Counted from the stretch's first letter, positions 1-12,924 are shown. The stretch is DNA of 64,000 nt from Loxodes magnus (GCA_946699065.1 CAMPDV010001798.1:1-64000), one strand, 5' to 3'. The notes: generated by a model from the letters alone, not told the origin. Program-made: numbers and translations.

Positions 1-779
1 TTGCTTAAAACTTAATTTTTATCTCTTATATATTTTTTAAATCAAGTAAACTATTAAGAAAAGCTGTTTAAAATTTTATGAAAGTTATTATTTTAAAGTA
101 GGTATTCTAAAAACAAAAGTCAATCTAGATATTCATTTAAAAGTGTTATAAAGATTTAAGTTTTAGACTAAAAAGTATTAATATAACCTAAATCATAAGA
201 CACATTTCATCAAAATAATTTTATAAATATATCTTCTTTATTTTATCACTTATCTTGGAATTCCACTATTGCTTATTCATCCTTTTTGTTTTAAATTAGC
301 AATATACACTTCATTTAATTTTCTTGTTCATAAGTCTCAAATAATGAGTATATAGTAGTATAATTGATTTATACCTTTTGTATAGAAAATAATTTATAAC
401 TATAAGGTAATTTGACTTTATATTATTTGAAAATAAATAGAGATTTAAATAACTATAAAACTAGAGATATATTAATTTGCTTATAGATACTCTAATCATT
501 TATCTTTTTATTTTTATTTATATACTCAACATTTTAAAGTAAATCTTATGCTTCTGAAATATTTATTTATAGCTATTGCTTTGGCATAATCAACACTTTA
601 TCCTTTATTATGAAAAAGATCCTTAGCTTTAAAGTGTAAAGTAAGTTGCTAAGATAACTCTAATCCCTTTTTAAACAGTATCCAGTTAAAGTTTAATAGT
701 TATAGGTACTTTAGTTCATATACAAACTTTAATTATTATAAGCATACCTATAGCATACATGAACATTCCTTTGTTTATG
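1..779. repeat. left arm of ~780-bp inverted repeat
   Basis: This segment is the reverse complement of 4623-5401 with only scattered mismatches; base p pairs with about 5402-p. Similarity stops abruptly after about position 779. The outermost base matches the first base of the window, so the arm may extend further left. It carries no gene of its own. It does contain, inverted, a copy of the sequence that encodes the last ~20 residues of the kelch gene in the right arm. It could be a terminal inverted repeat of a large DNA element or an arm of a local inverted duplication. Confidence 0.9.
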
Positions 780-1716
780 AGTCAGTTAAATCAAACTTGA
801 CAATTTAATTTCCAACTAAGATTATAATAAAAATAATAGGAAGGAGAGTTGGTTAATAATAGAGTGTTAGGTAAAACTTAATTAAGCATTTAAGTTAAAT
901 TTTATTTAGCTAATTTAAATTTAAAAATAAATTATGAAGCATTCATATAACAAACTACTTCGGTTTATTTTTTAAATTTAGAACCATTAATCTAGTTGTT
1001 CATTTATCCTTACCTTTTCCAAAATTTAAATGCTAGCTAAGAGCTAACTATAAGAAAACTTGTTGAATAGCTTATGATTTTAAGCTTCCATCATCTATAG
1101 CTTAGTATATTTAGCAATCAATCAATTTCTTTTTTTATTTTCCACTTTTTGGACTTAATAAGAAGCTTGTTTATCACAAAGCTTTCAAAACAAAATATTA
1201 GTCATCTAAATATTTCTTAGGTATATTAAAGCCTTTTTAATTAATTTTCAGAAACCCTTAAGATTTATGAATTTTAGACATTAATTAAATAACTAAGCAC
1301 TTTGATAGCTTTTAAAATAAAATCTAATTCAGAATTTTATTTAATAGCTATAAAATCTTTATTGATCTGCTTTAAAAGAATAATCTTCAGAAGTATTTAG
1401 ATAAATAAATATAAATAGGATATCTTTTATTTAAATTACTTACATGCTTAGTAAACTCAAAACAGTATATTAAATCAAATACACGCTATAAATAAAAATT
1501 TAGTTTTATTGGTGCTTAATCCAAGCAAAAAACTCGCTAGAATGTATTCATAAATAGATTATCAAAAGACTAAGTATTTTCTAATTAATTGTGATGCTTG
1601 TATAGTTCTAGTTTATTGTCATTTCATTTATTTAAAATGAAGGCTTCTTTTAAAGAGAATTTCAGCTTTAGCTTTAAGAGGCTATCGTTAACTTTAATTT
1701 AATTATTTAGTTTCTT
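780..1716. other. AT-rich 5' flank of kelch gene
   Basis: About 0.9 kb lies between the left inverted-repeat arm and the kelch gene start. It is AT-rich with many stops in Tetrahymena-type reading and no recognisable protein. It presumably holds the promoter of the kelch gene, but I see no defined motif. No RNA gene or repeat was recognised. Confidence 0.4.
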
Positions 1717-4686
1717 ATGCAACCAAAAATGTCGATTCTTATTATTTGGCTGTTGCTTTCACTTTCTTAAGCTTAATGAAGATTATTCCCTGAGAGTTCT
1801 ACTCCTCCGACAAGACGCTTCTTATTCTATGGAGCATATAGTTAGAAGTAAAACTTTATTTTAATTTCTATGGGAAAGGGGGATAAAAGTGTAATTTTCA
1901 ATGATGTTTGAATGTTTGATTTAGCATCAAGCAAATGAAGTTAAATGCCTGTATCAAGTTAAGTAAATCCTGAGCCTAGATTTTAAGGTACTTCATAATG
2001 AGTAGAAGATTAAGAAATAATGATTATATTTGGAGGATAATCAGCATATGGCATTCATAACGATTTATGATCCTTCTCTACGCAAAATTATGAATGATAG
2101 CAAATTATTACTTACGGTAAAAAACCTTTACCCAGATCAGGGCATACTTCAGATTTAGTATAGCAGGAAGATGGAAGCTATCTCCTATATATCTTTGGAG
2201 GAAGCATATGAGATTTATATGTTAACGATGTTTGAGTCTATAATTCTAGGCTGAATGAATGAATAGAAGTAAATACCTCTGGAAGCCCTCCAATAGAATA
2301 AAATGAAGCTCCAATTTTTTATGATGATAACTAACTGATTGTCTTAGGTTCAGGAGCGTGAAATGATGAAAATATTTACTTTTTAAATTTAACAACCTTA
2401 GTTTGAAGAAAAATAGAATTGAATTAATTGCCTCAATTACAATACTTAACTTCTAAATGTTTAAATTAAAAAAAAAAAAAGATATACAGAGTTTCAGGAT
2501 GATCTGATACTTTATTGGATGATGTCGGAGAACTGTGAGAACTTGACTACTCGAATCACGACAGTCTTATCTGAAAGCTATTAGATGTTTAAAATTGAGA
2601 TTATTTCAGAAGAGATTCATCTTTCACAGAATGCAGCAATAATAAAATATGAATGATAGGAGGCTGATCTTTTGCAGGCATAAAAAATGATGTAGTTTAT
2701 TTAGACTTGTAAAAACCAAAATTAGAGTGAGAAATAATCTAAAGTAGTTTCGATTTTCCCGAACCTGTGCACTTTCACACAATGAATGTAATCTCTGGAA
2801 GTGCCTATGTGTTTGGAGGTATAAACTCAGAATAATAGTTACTTAACAATATTTGGAAGCTAGATTTAGAAAATTGGATGTGGTAGTAAGTCCAAGTGTT
2901 TGGATCCTTACCGCAGGCAAGATTCGGGCATATCGCTACTCAGAATGGAAACTTTTTGACAATATGAGGGGGTTAAGGATAGTCAGCAATGTTAAATGAT
3001 ATGTACAAGTACGACACAATTAGTAGAACGTGAGAATTAGTCTCATAAAAAAACCCTCCAACTCCAAGAAAATTTGCCTGTGGTACAATGGTTGGAAAAT
3101 ATTTCTACATGTTTGGTGGATAAACCTTTTCAGGAGAAATCAACCAACTATGACAATTGGACTTAGGATCCAATATATGACTGCATCTCAACAAAGATTA
3201 AGATTATCCTAGAAAAATAATACATTGCAGCCTTTATGAGTTTGAAAATGTTCTATACATTTCACTAGGCACTAATTTACAGGATTCTGATAATCCATAT
3301 ATTTATACTTACGATCTCTAAACATTCCAATTTCGAGAAGATTGAGTAGTATCAGAGAATCGTGGAATAAATGCATTTAGTGCAGTTGATAATTTTATGG
3401 CCATTTATGGAGGATTACACCGAGGATTATAATCTTTAAATGATATGATCCTAATAGATTTAAAACAGCGAAAAGAAAATTAAGTAATCGAAGCTAGTGA
3501 TAAAATGAATCCAGTTTGGGGTCATGCCATGATTTATTATAAGAGAATGCTAATGTACTTTGGCGGAGTTTTTGTCCGAGGAGGTTATAGTATAACCAAA
3601 AAATCCATAAACTAATTTTGAATTTACAGTATTCCTCGAAACTGTAGTCCTAACTTAACTTTATGTGGATGGCCTTGTAGCTATGGAACTTATGAAGATT
3701 AAAATGGAGAATGTTAGCTTTGTCCTCGTGGTACTTATACAAAATAAAGTAATAAATGCAATAAATGTCCTAAAGGAATGGAGTAACCTATTCTAGGAGC
3801 TTCTTCTGAAAGATAGTGCTAACCTTGTGCAAATGGATTCTATAATGATAAAGAAGGAGCTGAATTTTGTATAGAATGTCCAAACTATTTAGAGTGTCCT
3901 ATTGGATCTACTCTTCCAATCAATAGCTAGAAATAAAAAGAGGAATAATCAAAATAACCTTAAAGTTATTAAGGTAAAGCTGATGAAGTTTAGCATTATA
4001 ACTACTATATAATTATAGTACTAGTCCTAATAATTATCTTCATAAATTTTCTGTTTTTAATCAAGAAAGAGTCTCGAAAAAAAATAAAAGTGATTGATAT
4101 GTATGATAAAAGTCACAACTATGTTTTTGGGTAGTTTATGAAGCTAAAAAAGACTTCTATAGGTGGACTCTTTTCGACCTTCTTTGGTGTGTTAGCAATT
4201 GCATTTGTATTAAATAACTTAATAAGTTTTACTCTTGATAATATTGTAGAAAGTAAAGCTCTCATTCCCTATCTTATTTTAAAAGAAAGTTACCCTACAA
4301 TTAAGTCAAATCTATAATTTATAGTAAAATTCGAATCTTATAGTGGATAGTGCTAAACTGAGAAACAATAAGAATACTCAGAATGCCATAAAGACATCAG
4401 TTTCGAGTGAAGTGGAATAACATCAGTTAGTGACGATATGGAAGGAGCTTAGTTTCAATGCTAAATGGTAAATAGAAACTGCTATGTAAAAAAAACATGC
4501 AAGAAGTGTGAAATAAATGAACTTTCATACATCTAATTCAATCTAAAGGAAGAAAGATCTTATGCCTCATCTGTTTAGTTTAATGTTACTACAACTTCCT
4601 CTATTCCTAAAGAAGTTTCAAGCATAAATAAAGGAATGTTCATGTATGCTATAGGTATGCTTATAATAATTAAAGTTTGTATATGA
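1717..4686 (+). CDS. kelch-repeat, Cys-rich membrane protein (UGA=Trp code)
   Basis: Read with UAA/UAG=Gln and UGA=Trp this is one open frame of 989 codons. It starts at ATG 1717 (a second in-frame ATG lies at 1729), and the UGA at 4684-4686 is taken as stop. Residues ~5-18 (SILIIWLLLSLSQA) form a signal peptide. Kelch blades follow to about residue 640, with repeated FGG motifs, NDVW/NDLW and later Trp residues. Next comes a Cys-rich segment (CxxCPRGTY, CNKCPKG, CQPCANGFY), like the GCC2/GCC3 or furin-like repeats common in ciliate surface proteins. Two hydrophobic segments follow, at ~765-785 and ~810-835. Twenty-five in-frame UGA codons fall at Trp-like positions, against six UGG. No frameshift is needed over 2,967 nt, so the gene looks functional. 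Its 3' end lies inside the right inverted-repeat arm, and the true stop could be a later UGA. I infer a secreted or plasma-membrane location. The ligand is unknown. Confidence 0.88.
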
Positions 4687-5401
4687 ACTAAAGTACCTAT
4701 AACTATTAAACTTTAACTGGATACTGTTTAAAAAGGAATTAGAGTTATCTTAGCAACTTAATTTACACTTTAAAGCTGTGGATCTTTTTCATAATAAATG
4801 ATAAAGTGTTGATTATGCTAAAGCAATAGCTATAAATAAATATTTCAGAAGCATAAGATTTACTTTAAAATGTTGAGTATATAAATAAAAATAAAAAGAT
4901 AAATGATTAGAGTATCTATAAGCAAATTAATATATCTCTAGTTTTATAGTTATTTAAATCTCTATTTATTTTCAAATAATATAAAGTCAAATTACCTTAT
5001 AGTTATAAATTATTTTCTATACAAAAGGTATAAATCAATTATACTACTATATACTCATTATTTGAGACTTATGAACAAGAAAATTAAATGAAGTGTATAT
5101 TGCTAATTTAAAACAAAAAGGATGAATAAGCAATAGTGGAATTCCAAGATAAGTGATAAAATAAAGAAGATATATTTATAAAATTATTTTGATGAAATGT
5201 GTCTTATGATTTAGGTTATATTAATACTTTTTAGTCTAAAACTTAAATCTTTATAACACTTTTAAATGAATATCTAGATTGACTTTTGTTTTTAGAATAC
5301 CTACTTTAAAATAATAACTTTCATAAAATTTTAAACAGCTTTTCTTAATAGTTTACTTGATTTAAAAAATATATAAGAGATAAAAATTAAGTTTTAAGCA
5401 A
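4623..5401. repeat. right arm of ~780-bp inverted repeat
   Basis: Reverse complement of 1-779. The inner edge lies at about 4623, inside the end of the kelch reading frame, so the last ~20 codons are duplicated (inverted) in the left arm. The outer end at 5401 is followed by unrelated AT-rich DNA. I saw no target-site duplication, because the left outer edge is at or beyond the window start. Confidence 0.9.
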
Positions 5402-6640
5402 TGACTAATAATTGGGTGTTAGATAGACATAATTTAGTTTTAAGAAAGATACTAAAATTTATTTGTTTAAAGAATAGAAATAAAAACTTTTATCTAAATG
5501 CTTCTCTTTATTTATCATATTAAATGTCTTTTTAGTTATAATTAAATCAGAAACTTCATACAATAAATCTTTTTTTAAGTTAATTATAGTAATTTTAACT
5601 AAGATTTATTTTCATTAATATATCTAAATCACATTTCATATTTATGGAAAATGCTAATAATAATAATAATAACAAAAATCTCTTTTAAATTATATTAAAA
5701 AGAAATATAGCATCTTTAGTTTTTAATTATAATGAAAGTCTCTATTTATATACTAAATCATTTACAGCCCCTTATATTTATCTTTAGTTAATTAATAATT
5801 TTCATAAAAAGCTATAAATAAACAAAAATACCTATTTGATTATGAAGAATTACATGACTAAATACAATTAAAGTAATTATCAACACTAATCCTTTCTATT
5901 ACTTCATAAAGTATAAGAACTATTAATTTTTAATAAGGTATTTATATATCTTAACTAAGCTTATATAATTAAGAAACATTTTTATATTGTTAACCGATAA
6001 AGGTAAGGATGTCTGAATACCTTACTAGCTATTTACTTTGATTTAAAAAACTTATTTCTAGGTAAAATTATTTAAGTTTAGTAATTTGAATCTGCTCATA
6101 TAATGAATAAACAAATCTTATGATATTTTTATTTTTAAATTTTTCTTTAATAAATAAATATAACTACGCTAATTATTTAATTAATCTAGTTAATAAGCAA
6201 CAATAAATTATTATAACACTATTTAAAATATAAGTATATCATTAAAATTAGATATATAAGCTTATAAATAATTGCCTTATAGACTGAATTTAATCTAATG
6301 TTTTATGATATAAATCAATAAATAATGCATAAAGCAATTTATTTTATTTCGTATTTCAACATTATCTAAGATATTTTAGTTGTTTAAGATTTAAGATATT
6401 ATGTTTTAAAATATTTGAAGAAATTAATTTAGCTTAGGAAAATTTTAGTAATCAAAGTTGGAATATATAAAAATTAAATTAAGAGCTTATTATTTGATAG
6501 AGTTTATTACTGTTAATTTATTAAAGATAAATAAGACAGCTTCTACTATCTTATTGATTACTTAATAAGTAATAAATCTTAATAAAATAAGCAGAGGAAA
6601 TAGCTAATTAATTATATATGTATATGTAAACTAAAAATTA
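5402..6640. other. AT-rich spacer, no gene seen
   Basis: Very AT-rich DNA with short (AAT)n runs near 5,655. I found no convincing protein in any frame under the Q/Q/W code, and no RNA-like GC island. Confidence 0.5.
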
Positions 6641-6644
6641 TTAA

Positions 6645-7500
6645 TGTTTTGCTCTTCCCTTAGTTTTTAACCAGGTTCTCTACCTTTTTTACATGGATAG
6701 ATACTACAACCAAGATTTTAACGTGGGAAGTAGCCACAAAGAATTTTCTGCTCTTTCTGAGAATATTTCCTCTTATCAGCTCCGTTTTAAGTAATCAAAA
6801 ATTATTGATCATTCTTCAAGTTCTTTATTACTCTCTAACTTAAATCTTATTTCAGTCATAACATTGTTTAATAAATGTCATTTTGATTTGCAGTACAAGC
6901 AGTATCTAGTTAAATTTTTCTAAAATTTCTTTTGAAATACTTTTTATTCAAGTTAATTAATTATTTTTAGTAAATCTCAGTCAATATTTTCATCGTTCTG
7001 TTATTCTTGATCATTTGCTTAATTAAAATCCTTTTCAATAATCGTATCTTGGTTTTACTTAGAATTAGTTTAAGAATATTCGTATATTTGCTATTCCGTG
7101 ACTAAATTATTTCAGATTAGCTGACATATTATTATTAATAATTTATTATTTTAGTCTTCTATTAAATTCATCAATTCTCTTATTTTTCTCCTTTATTGTA
7201 TATTGTTTCTTGGTATTCTTTGATTGTTCTTTTCATTTAATTGAGTTAAAATTATAGTTCTGGTTTTTCCTCAATCTTAATTGGATTCTTCTCTATTGTT
7301 CCGACTATAATTTTCCTTCTGAAGGGGAACTTGAATTTTCTTCTATCTATTATTTATTATACAATTGTTTCATCGCTAGATAAAATAATCTTCTTCAGTA
7401 TCCTTTTTTTTTGCTTTTAAACATAGCTAACCCTTAGATTCATAGTTAGCAAGTATTTTTGGGTTGCTAGAATTTTGATATTTTCCATTTTATTTAGCTT
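6645..7500 (-). pseudogene. retroelement ORF1 remnant (coiled coil)
   Basis: On the minus strand, Gln/Glu/Lys-rich coding-like sequence contains a segment (RELMNLIEDQNNKLLI) that closely matches the coiled coil of the intact ORF1 at 41.6-42.4 kb (RGLMNSIEDQNNELLI). The matching pieces lie in different frames, so at least one frameshift is present. The terminal part, around 6,720, resembles the 3' part of that ORF1 at 41,690 (GTAGCCACAAAGAATTTTC against GGCTACCACAATGAATTTTC). I read this as a decayed copy of the same element family. Confidence 0.55.
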
Positions 7501-7929
7501 GGTTGATTTCTAACAAAAACGAAAGCAAAAGGATTAAATAAGTAAAATAGCAACTTACTTAATCATAAAGTGGTAAATATATAAGGTAACTAGAATTTAT
7601 AACAAGTAGTCTAAAGTTTATTTTATATCTTTAATAGTTGAGAGACATTACATTTCTTTTCCATTTGCTCATACTAGCATTTATAGTTTATATTTATAAT
7701 AAGATAAAAATGATTTCTCAATATAAGGTATAATCATAACTAGATCTATAACCTTCTATAGCTTAGACTAACTATATAGTAATAAGTACTTTACTTAATT
7801 AAAGAGACTTTAATTAATTCTAAAATAAATAAATTTAAATTTTTTAATAAATATAATTAAAATAATTATAAAGGAATATTTACATTAAAATAGGCTAAAT
7901 GTAAGAAGTTTACTCATTTTCTGGGATTT

Positions 7930-8470
7930 ATAACCCATTTCCAAGTAGTCAATTTTTATCAGTGATAGAACTACTCTACTCTCCAATCTACTCTTCTCTA
8001 CTGTTCTAATTCCCGATTAAGTGTCAATTACTTCTTTTATATAATTCTCTAGGGATAGCTGGACATCTTCCTAAAATATTATGATATTTTCTTTTCTAAT
8101 CACTATCTCTCTTCTCAATAAGCTCTACCTTTTATAGAAAAATTAGTACTGTTGATAAAGGTGTTTTCGCTTCTGCAAGAAATAGCATTTCTTCATAATT
8201 AACTAAGATAATTTCTTGAGTGTGCAGGACCATTATCTTGTTCCAGATCTATTTATCCTCTATTTCCTGCTTTTATGCTTGTCATTTTTTGATTTTCAAT
8301 TGCCTTTTTGCCAATTTTCTTATGCTTTTTCATTCCTTTCTCCCAGTTCTATTAGCTTTTATTGCTAAATTTTAGATTGTTTGCGCTTTTTTTGTGATAT
8401 GCTTTAAATGAGTATAGATCTCACTTTTAGACAGATATCTTGTTTTTTTCTACTGTTATATTTAGTCTCT
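7930..8470 (-). pseudogene. Tc1/mariner-like DDE transposase fossil
   Basis: Minus-strand translation gives LEQDNGPAHSRNYL near 8,240, matching the second catalytic Asp motif of IS630/Tc1/mariner transposases (QDNAPCHT type). In another frame it is followed by KVELIEKRDSDQKRKYHNIL and IPRELYKRS, like the C-terminal part (WxxIPxELxxxL) of this family. The frame change between these blocks and the missing N-terminal helix-turn-helix mark it as broken. I recognised no terminal inverted repeats. The family call rests on motifs read by eye. Confidence 0.5.
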
Positions 8471-8590
8471 TCATTAAATTATATGATAAATAGCTTTTTA
8501 CTGTTTTTATCTTTTTTGTATCAACTTCTTCTTTATTAATTCAAATGTCAGTTTTAATATTTTTACGTATTTATTATATATATTATATAA

Positions 8591-8998
8591 AATGGATGTC
8601 GGCCGCGTCAGATAAATTAGTAGGTAATCTGATGCAGTGTATACTGCATTGCGAGTAATCTCGCACTAGATGCCATCTCGGGGAAGGGTGGATAAGCTCC
8701 GTTGAGACATACCTAACTTACCCCGAGAGTTCTCTCTAGCAGTATGAAATTTTGACTGACGGGCCTTCTAATTACCGACTTAATAACTAATTCTTATTTG
8801 GACCTTATTCAAGAAGACTGAAACATTTGACTCAAGATTTAAGAATATATTTCGAAAAGAAGATTCCCCATTTGGAGAAGCTGACATGACTCATCGGGCC
8901 TCTAGAATTTTAGCAAGAAACATGAGAACATTTTCTTAATATTAAATATTAATATTGAAAGAGCTGCGCGCCAATGAGGTGCTACGCGCTCTATAATA
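8591..8998. repeat. GC-rich structured ~400-bp repeat, copy A
   Basis: This is a GC-rich block in an AT-rich region, starting AATGGATGTCGGCC. It contains several perfect short stems: GCAGT/ACTGC, GCGAG/CTCGC and a CTCGGGG/CCCCGAG pair about 40 nt apart. It ends in a terminal hairpin (AGAGCTGCGCGC to GCGCTCT). A diverged copy lies at 20,141-20,546. The terminal hairpin recurs in inverse orientation in each 2.9-kb tandem repeat (43,983-44,017 in the first). Copy A sits immediately upstream of an ORF1 remnant. It is probably a structured untranslated part of a retroelement or a SINE-like RNA. Confidence 0.7.
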
Positions 8999-9009
8999 AT
9001 TTTTATTTA

Positions 9010-9885
9010 TTTATTTATGAGTATAAATAATTAAATGCTTGAGCTTTGAAAAGTTAATTATAGGTATTAAGAAAACAGGAGTTAACAACATCTTAGAAAA
9101 ACTAGGACCAGGGAAAGGGTTCCTAAAAGGTTGCCCATAAATCAAAAGTTCCATCACTGAAGAAAACCTAGAAAATAGGCTAAAAATATTATACACTTGG
9201 GAGATTCAAATTTCACCACAGAGTAGTAAATAAGCTATGGCTAGCTGATAAAAATGGAACTGAATCTCCAGAAAAAGTTTAAAAAATGAAGAAAAAAAGA
9301 AATAAGAGATTTTTGAAAAACTTGAAATAGTAGAGGAGAAAGAATCGAGATTCATGACTTAAGAAAGAGATCTTAAGTCTCCTGAAATATTTCACAAGAA
9401 CAGAACAACCAAGTATAGAACTAGCAATAGAAGTAGAAAGAACTGAGCAAAAAGATAGAAAAAATAGAATAAATCAACAAAAATTGCAGCATGAAATGAA
9501 ACTAAAGGAATAGTGAAATAAACCAATGATAATAGAAGGTTAAAAACTACAGGTTTAAGCCTAAACGAGAAATGAAAAGGTATTATTACAGTATCTCTAA
9601 AACGCTACTATAGAAAAGAAGCTAGAAATTTTACTTTAAATAAGAGTTCTAAACTGCTAGAAGAAGCTGTAGAACAAAAAGAAAATAATTTATCAGATAA
9701 AAATAAAAAGAGAAATATATAATACAACAAATTCTGGAAAATGCACAAGAAAATAGATACCAATCACTATCTAGGCAAAAGATACATCAAGGATAAAATA
9801 CATATCAAGGAGAAGAGTTTGAGAGATTTTCAAAATTTAGAATTTAACCTCTAGGACAATCCAGAGGATGGCGGAAAAGAGGTTA
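9010..9885 (+). pseudogene. retroelement ORF1 remnant (plus strand)
   Basis: Plus-strand Q/Q/W translation gives a Lys/Glu/Gln-rich protein with ESRFMTQERDL and, after a frame change, SWNISQEQNNQVQNQQQKQ. These match ESRLMSQERELSAFWNISQD in the minus-strand ORF1 remnant at 22.0-22.9 kb. The 3' end near 9,865-9,895 (AGAGGTTAAAATACCTCC) resembles the 3' ends of that remnant and of the one at 13.6 kb, suggesting a shared element terminus. Frameshifts mean it is not functional. An apparent 61-residue minus-strand frame here is only a shadow. Confidence 0.6.
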
Positions 9886-9899
9886 AAATACCTCCAAAA

Positions 9900-11690
9900 A
9901 TTCAAGCCATAAATTTTGTATTTATATTTGTAAGATAATTAAATTTTAAATTTCCTTTCATTAAATTTATGCTTAATGATTTTTATATTGTAATTTTCTT
10001 TTTAGAGTTAAAAATTCAAATAGTAAAGACAAAAATTCAGGAATTTAAAAATGATTTAAAAAAAAGTATAAATACTATTAAAAATATAGATGAAACAAAT
10101 AAAAATTAAATAAAATATAAGATTAAAAAATTTTTAATTTAAAAAATTAAAACTTAAAGGAAAAAATAAAAAAATTTCAATATAAAAAATATTAAAAATA
10201 AGTTTTAAAGAAAAAAACGTTTAATTTAAATTAACAAAAAAGTTTACTTTCAATTATAAAATTTTAACAAAATTACTGAAAGAAAAATAACATAAAATAA
10301 AAGAAGATAAAATATTTTAAATCATAAAAATATTAAATTTTCTTTCGATAAGATTTTTATTTAATAAGAACATTTTTTGAAAAATTAATTGGCCTATTTA
10401 TAAAAGAATTCAAAATAATTAAAAGTATTAAATAATAGTAGAAAAATACGTTTACAATAAAGTGAATTTATTTATATTTCTTCTCTGAACTTTACATTAA
10501 ATTATAAAGCAAGGGTATATAATTTTGCTATTTTTTTAATAAAATACTTAAAACTAAAGTTTTGAGATATGAAAATGTAAAATAAGAATATTAAATCATT
10601 TGGAAATTATTCTAAAGTTATTTATTTAGATTTATGTATATATGTAACCATTAATCACAGTAAATAAGATTAAAAACCTTAAGAAAAAAATGGATTATTC
10701 GTAAAAACAAAATAGAATGATATGAAAGAAATAGATGACGGGCAGGTGTATTTTAAATATTAAACTTTTCTATTCTCTTAACTATAGTTATTAAACAAAA
10801 ATTAATTAGCAGCTAATATTTAATATTCTTACTTTTCCATCAATTAATAGGAACATTATACTTTACTAAGTACTTGTTAAGGAAAATCTAATTGTAAGAA
10901 TTTATTACTGTTTTATTATGCATTATTATTAAAAGAGACATAAAATACTATAAAGGTAGCATATATCTATGACAGTAAATACTTATATATTAAATATAAG
11001 GATTTTAAATAAAATATAGGAAAGCTTATAAATGAGACATAGAGAATTAACAACTAAATTAGTTTGTGTCTAAACAATAAAAGGATATTAACTTCTATTT
11101 TTAAATTTATAGTCTGATAAAAGAAACTTTGATAATCTGCTATTAATATAAAAACAATACTTAATATAAATTTTATAACTAATTTAGGAATTTAAATAAT
11201 ATATAAATTTAGTATTCTTAGTAAAAGAATATTACTAGAATATACAAGTACTTAATCATAAAATATTATTACTATTACTTAAAGTCAATAAATTAAAAGT
11301 AGAATATGTTTATTTAAAGCATTATAAGATAAATAAGCAAAATTAGAAAATAAGAAAGTTTAAACTAAAATTATTATAAAAGCTTACTAAATGTAACCCC
11401 TAACATTTAGTATTCAAAGAAGAAAAAGTTTTAAGTATGTAACTTAATTAAAATAAATTGAAGAAAGTAACACAAGAACAATAAATTAGGAATCAAATTA
11501 AAAATAATCTAATTATTTGAAGAATGGATTGAAAAGCTAACAAAATTAATAAAAGATAGAAAGAAAATAGAAATATAACAATTAAACATTTATTTTGTAA
11601 ATGCTATCATTTATTAAATTAATTATATCTCTTCTGACTACTTAAAAGTAGATTTAGCAGCTGTTCTTGGATAATAAATCCTAATAAAAC
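9900..11690. other. AT-rich spacer, no gene seen
   Basis: Long runs of A and T with no sustained amino-acid pattern on either strand and no GC island. I see no supported gene. Confidence 0.5.
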
Positions 11691-11694
11691 TAAA

Positions 11695-12105
11695 TAAATG
11701 AAGACTCTATGGATATTAAGAAAGAGCAAAAGTTAGTTTACATTTATAATTAGAGACTTATATTAAGATGTTGATTCTGTAAAAGGTTAGTATACGTGGC
11801 AAAGCAGTGCCGATAAATAAAAATTTCGATAATAGAAGAAAAAAGACTAGGGACAAGCAGTGTTAAATATAGCTCACGAGAAAGTTAAATTTAAAGAAGA
11901 AAATTTCACTATGAAATAGAATTACATGAATCAAAAAGGAAAAAAATAAGATACCAATGAAAGAAAACGATAAATAGAGTTACAAGTAGAATATTCTTAA
12001 AAAGAGCTAGAAGAGAACTGAGCTAAAAAGAAAGAATAAAAAAATCTATCAACAATTTAGGAATCAACAAGATACATTTCATAAAAAACTAATTAATAAA
12101 ACTTT
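11695..12105 (+). pseudogene. zinc-knuckle ORF1 remnant (His to Tyr)
   Basis: The plus-strand frame starting with ATG near 11,700 carries RCWFCKRLVYVAKQC. This has CX2CX4HX4C zinc-knuckle spacing, but the His is Tyr. A basic Lys/Arg-rich tail follows. It abuts the minus-strand ORF1 copy at 12.15-12.92 kb, so two ORF1 remnants meet tail to tail. Probably a truncated retroelement. Confidence 0.45.
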
Positions 12106-12149
12106 TATACTTAATTAATTAATAAAATTTAACCTCTGATTTTATGTTA

Positions 12150-12920
12150 AAAAGCTGGGAGGGATCTGTCTACATTATTGTTAAAGGCAAAGTTCCTCTT
12201 GGAGTTGCCCGTTTCTTGAATATCTTTTCCCTGTAGAATTATCTATTCGAGTAATATATCTTGGTTAGTCTCTTCCATAATTCTCTTGATTTTTTATTTG
12301 CACTTTTTGAACTCTAAACATTGTCTTATTAGGTGATTCGTCTACATACAGTAATAACATCTTTTGAGCACTCTTTTTTGTCTTGGCTGTTGTTCTTTAG
12401 GTTTATTTTTATAGCAAGGATGGAAAATATTGCGATAGGTTTCACGTTCATCTTGTCCAGCTGAATCTAAGCTTGAAGTTGGAGTTGAGGTTGGAAATTA
12501 GCTGTCACTCCAGGAAACTCCACTTAGGATTCTTTCATCTTGGTGATTTCTTCCTTAAGTTAATAGATAACAGTTTACATTTATTGGAACTCTAATGGTT
12601 CTTGCGAGATTTTTTCAAGCCTCCCCCGCATTTGTACATTCTCAAACCTGAGAGCTCCCACTAGCTTACGTAGTTTTTCGACGACGTAAGGGACATCCCA
12701 TTCTTCGTAGTCAACTTGGTAATAATCTTCCTCTTGTGCTTGAAAGGTCTGATTTTTTAAGTTAATTAGGTTTGGTTAAGTTTCTATTTCTTCAGGACTT
12801 TGTTTTAGGTTAATCCTGCTTCATAGTCGTGTTTCTAAGGCTTGTGCGGAGGAGTTACTTAATGAGTCCCACCGAATCTTGGCTTCTTTAACTCCTGGCA
12901 TCTAGAAAGTATTTTCTTAT
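12150..12920 (-). pseudogene. retroelement ORF1 with CCHC zinc knuckle
   Basis: The minus-strand protein begins MPGVKEAKIRWDSLSNSSAQ at ATG 12,901. It has an acidic coiled-coil middle (LVGALRFENVQMRGRLEKIS) and a perfect CX2CX4HX4C knuckle near 12,320-12,360 (CYYCMQTNHLIRQC). The knuckle is out of frame with the N-terminal part, so there is at least one frameshift. The knuckle suggests nucleic-acid binding by a Gag-like ORF1 product. No reverse transcriptase follows. Confidence 0.65.
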
Positions 12921-12924
12921 TGCT

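Noticed and set aside
8591..8998. Known ribozyme (HDV-like, hammerhead or group I intron)
   Set aside because: Stems are present, but I could not find the conserved catalytic core of any of these by eye.
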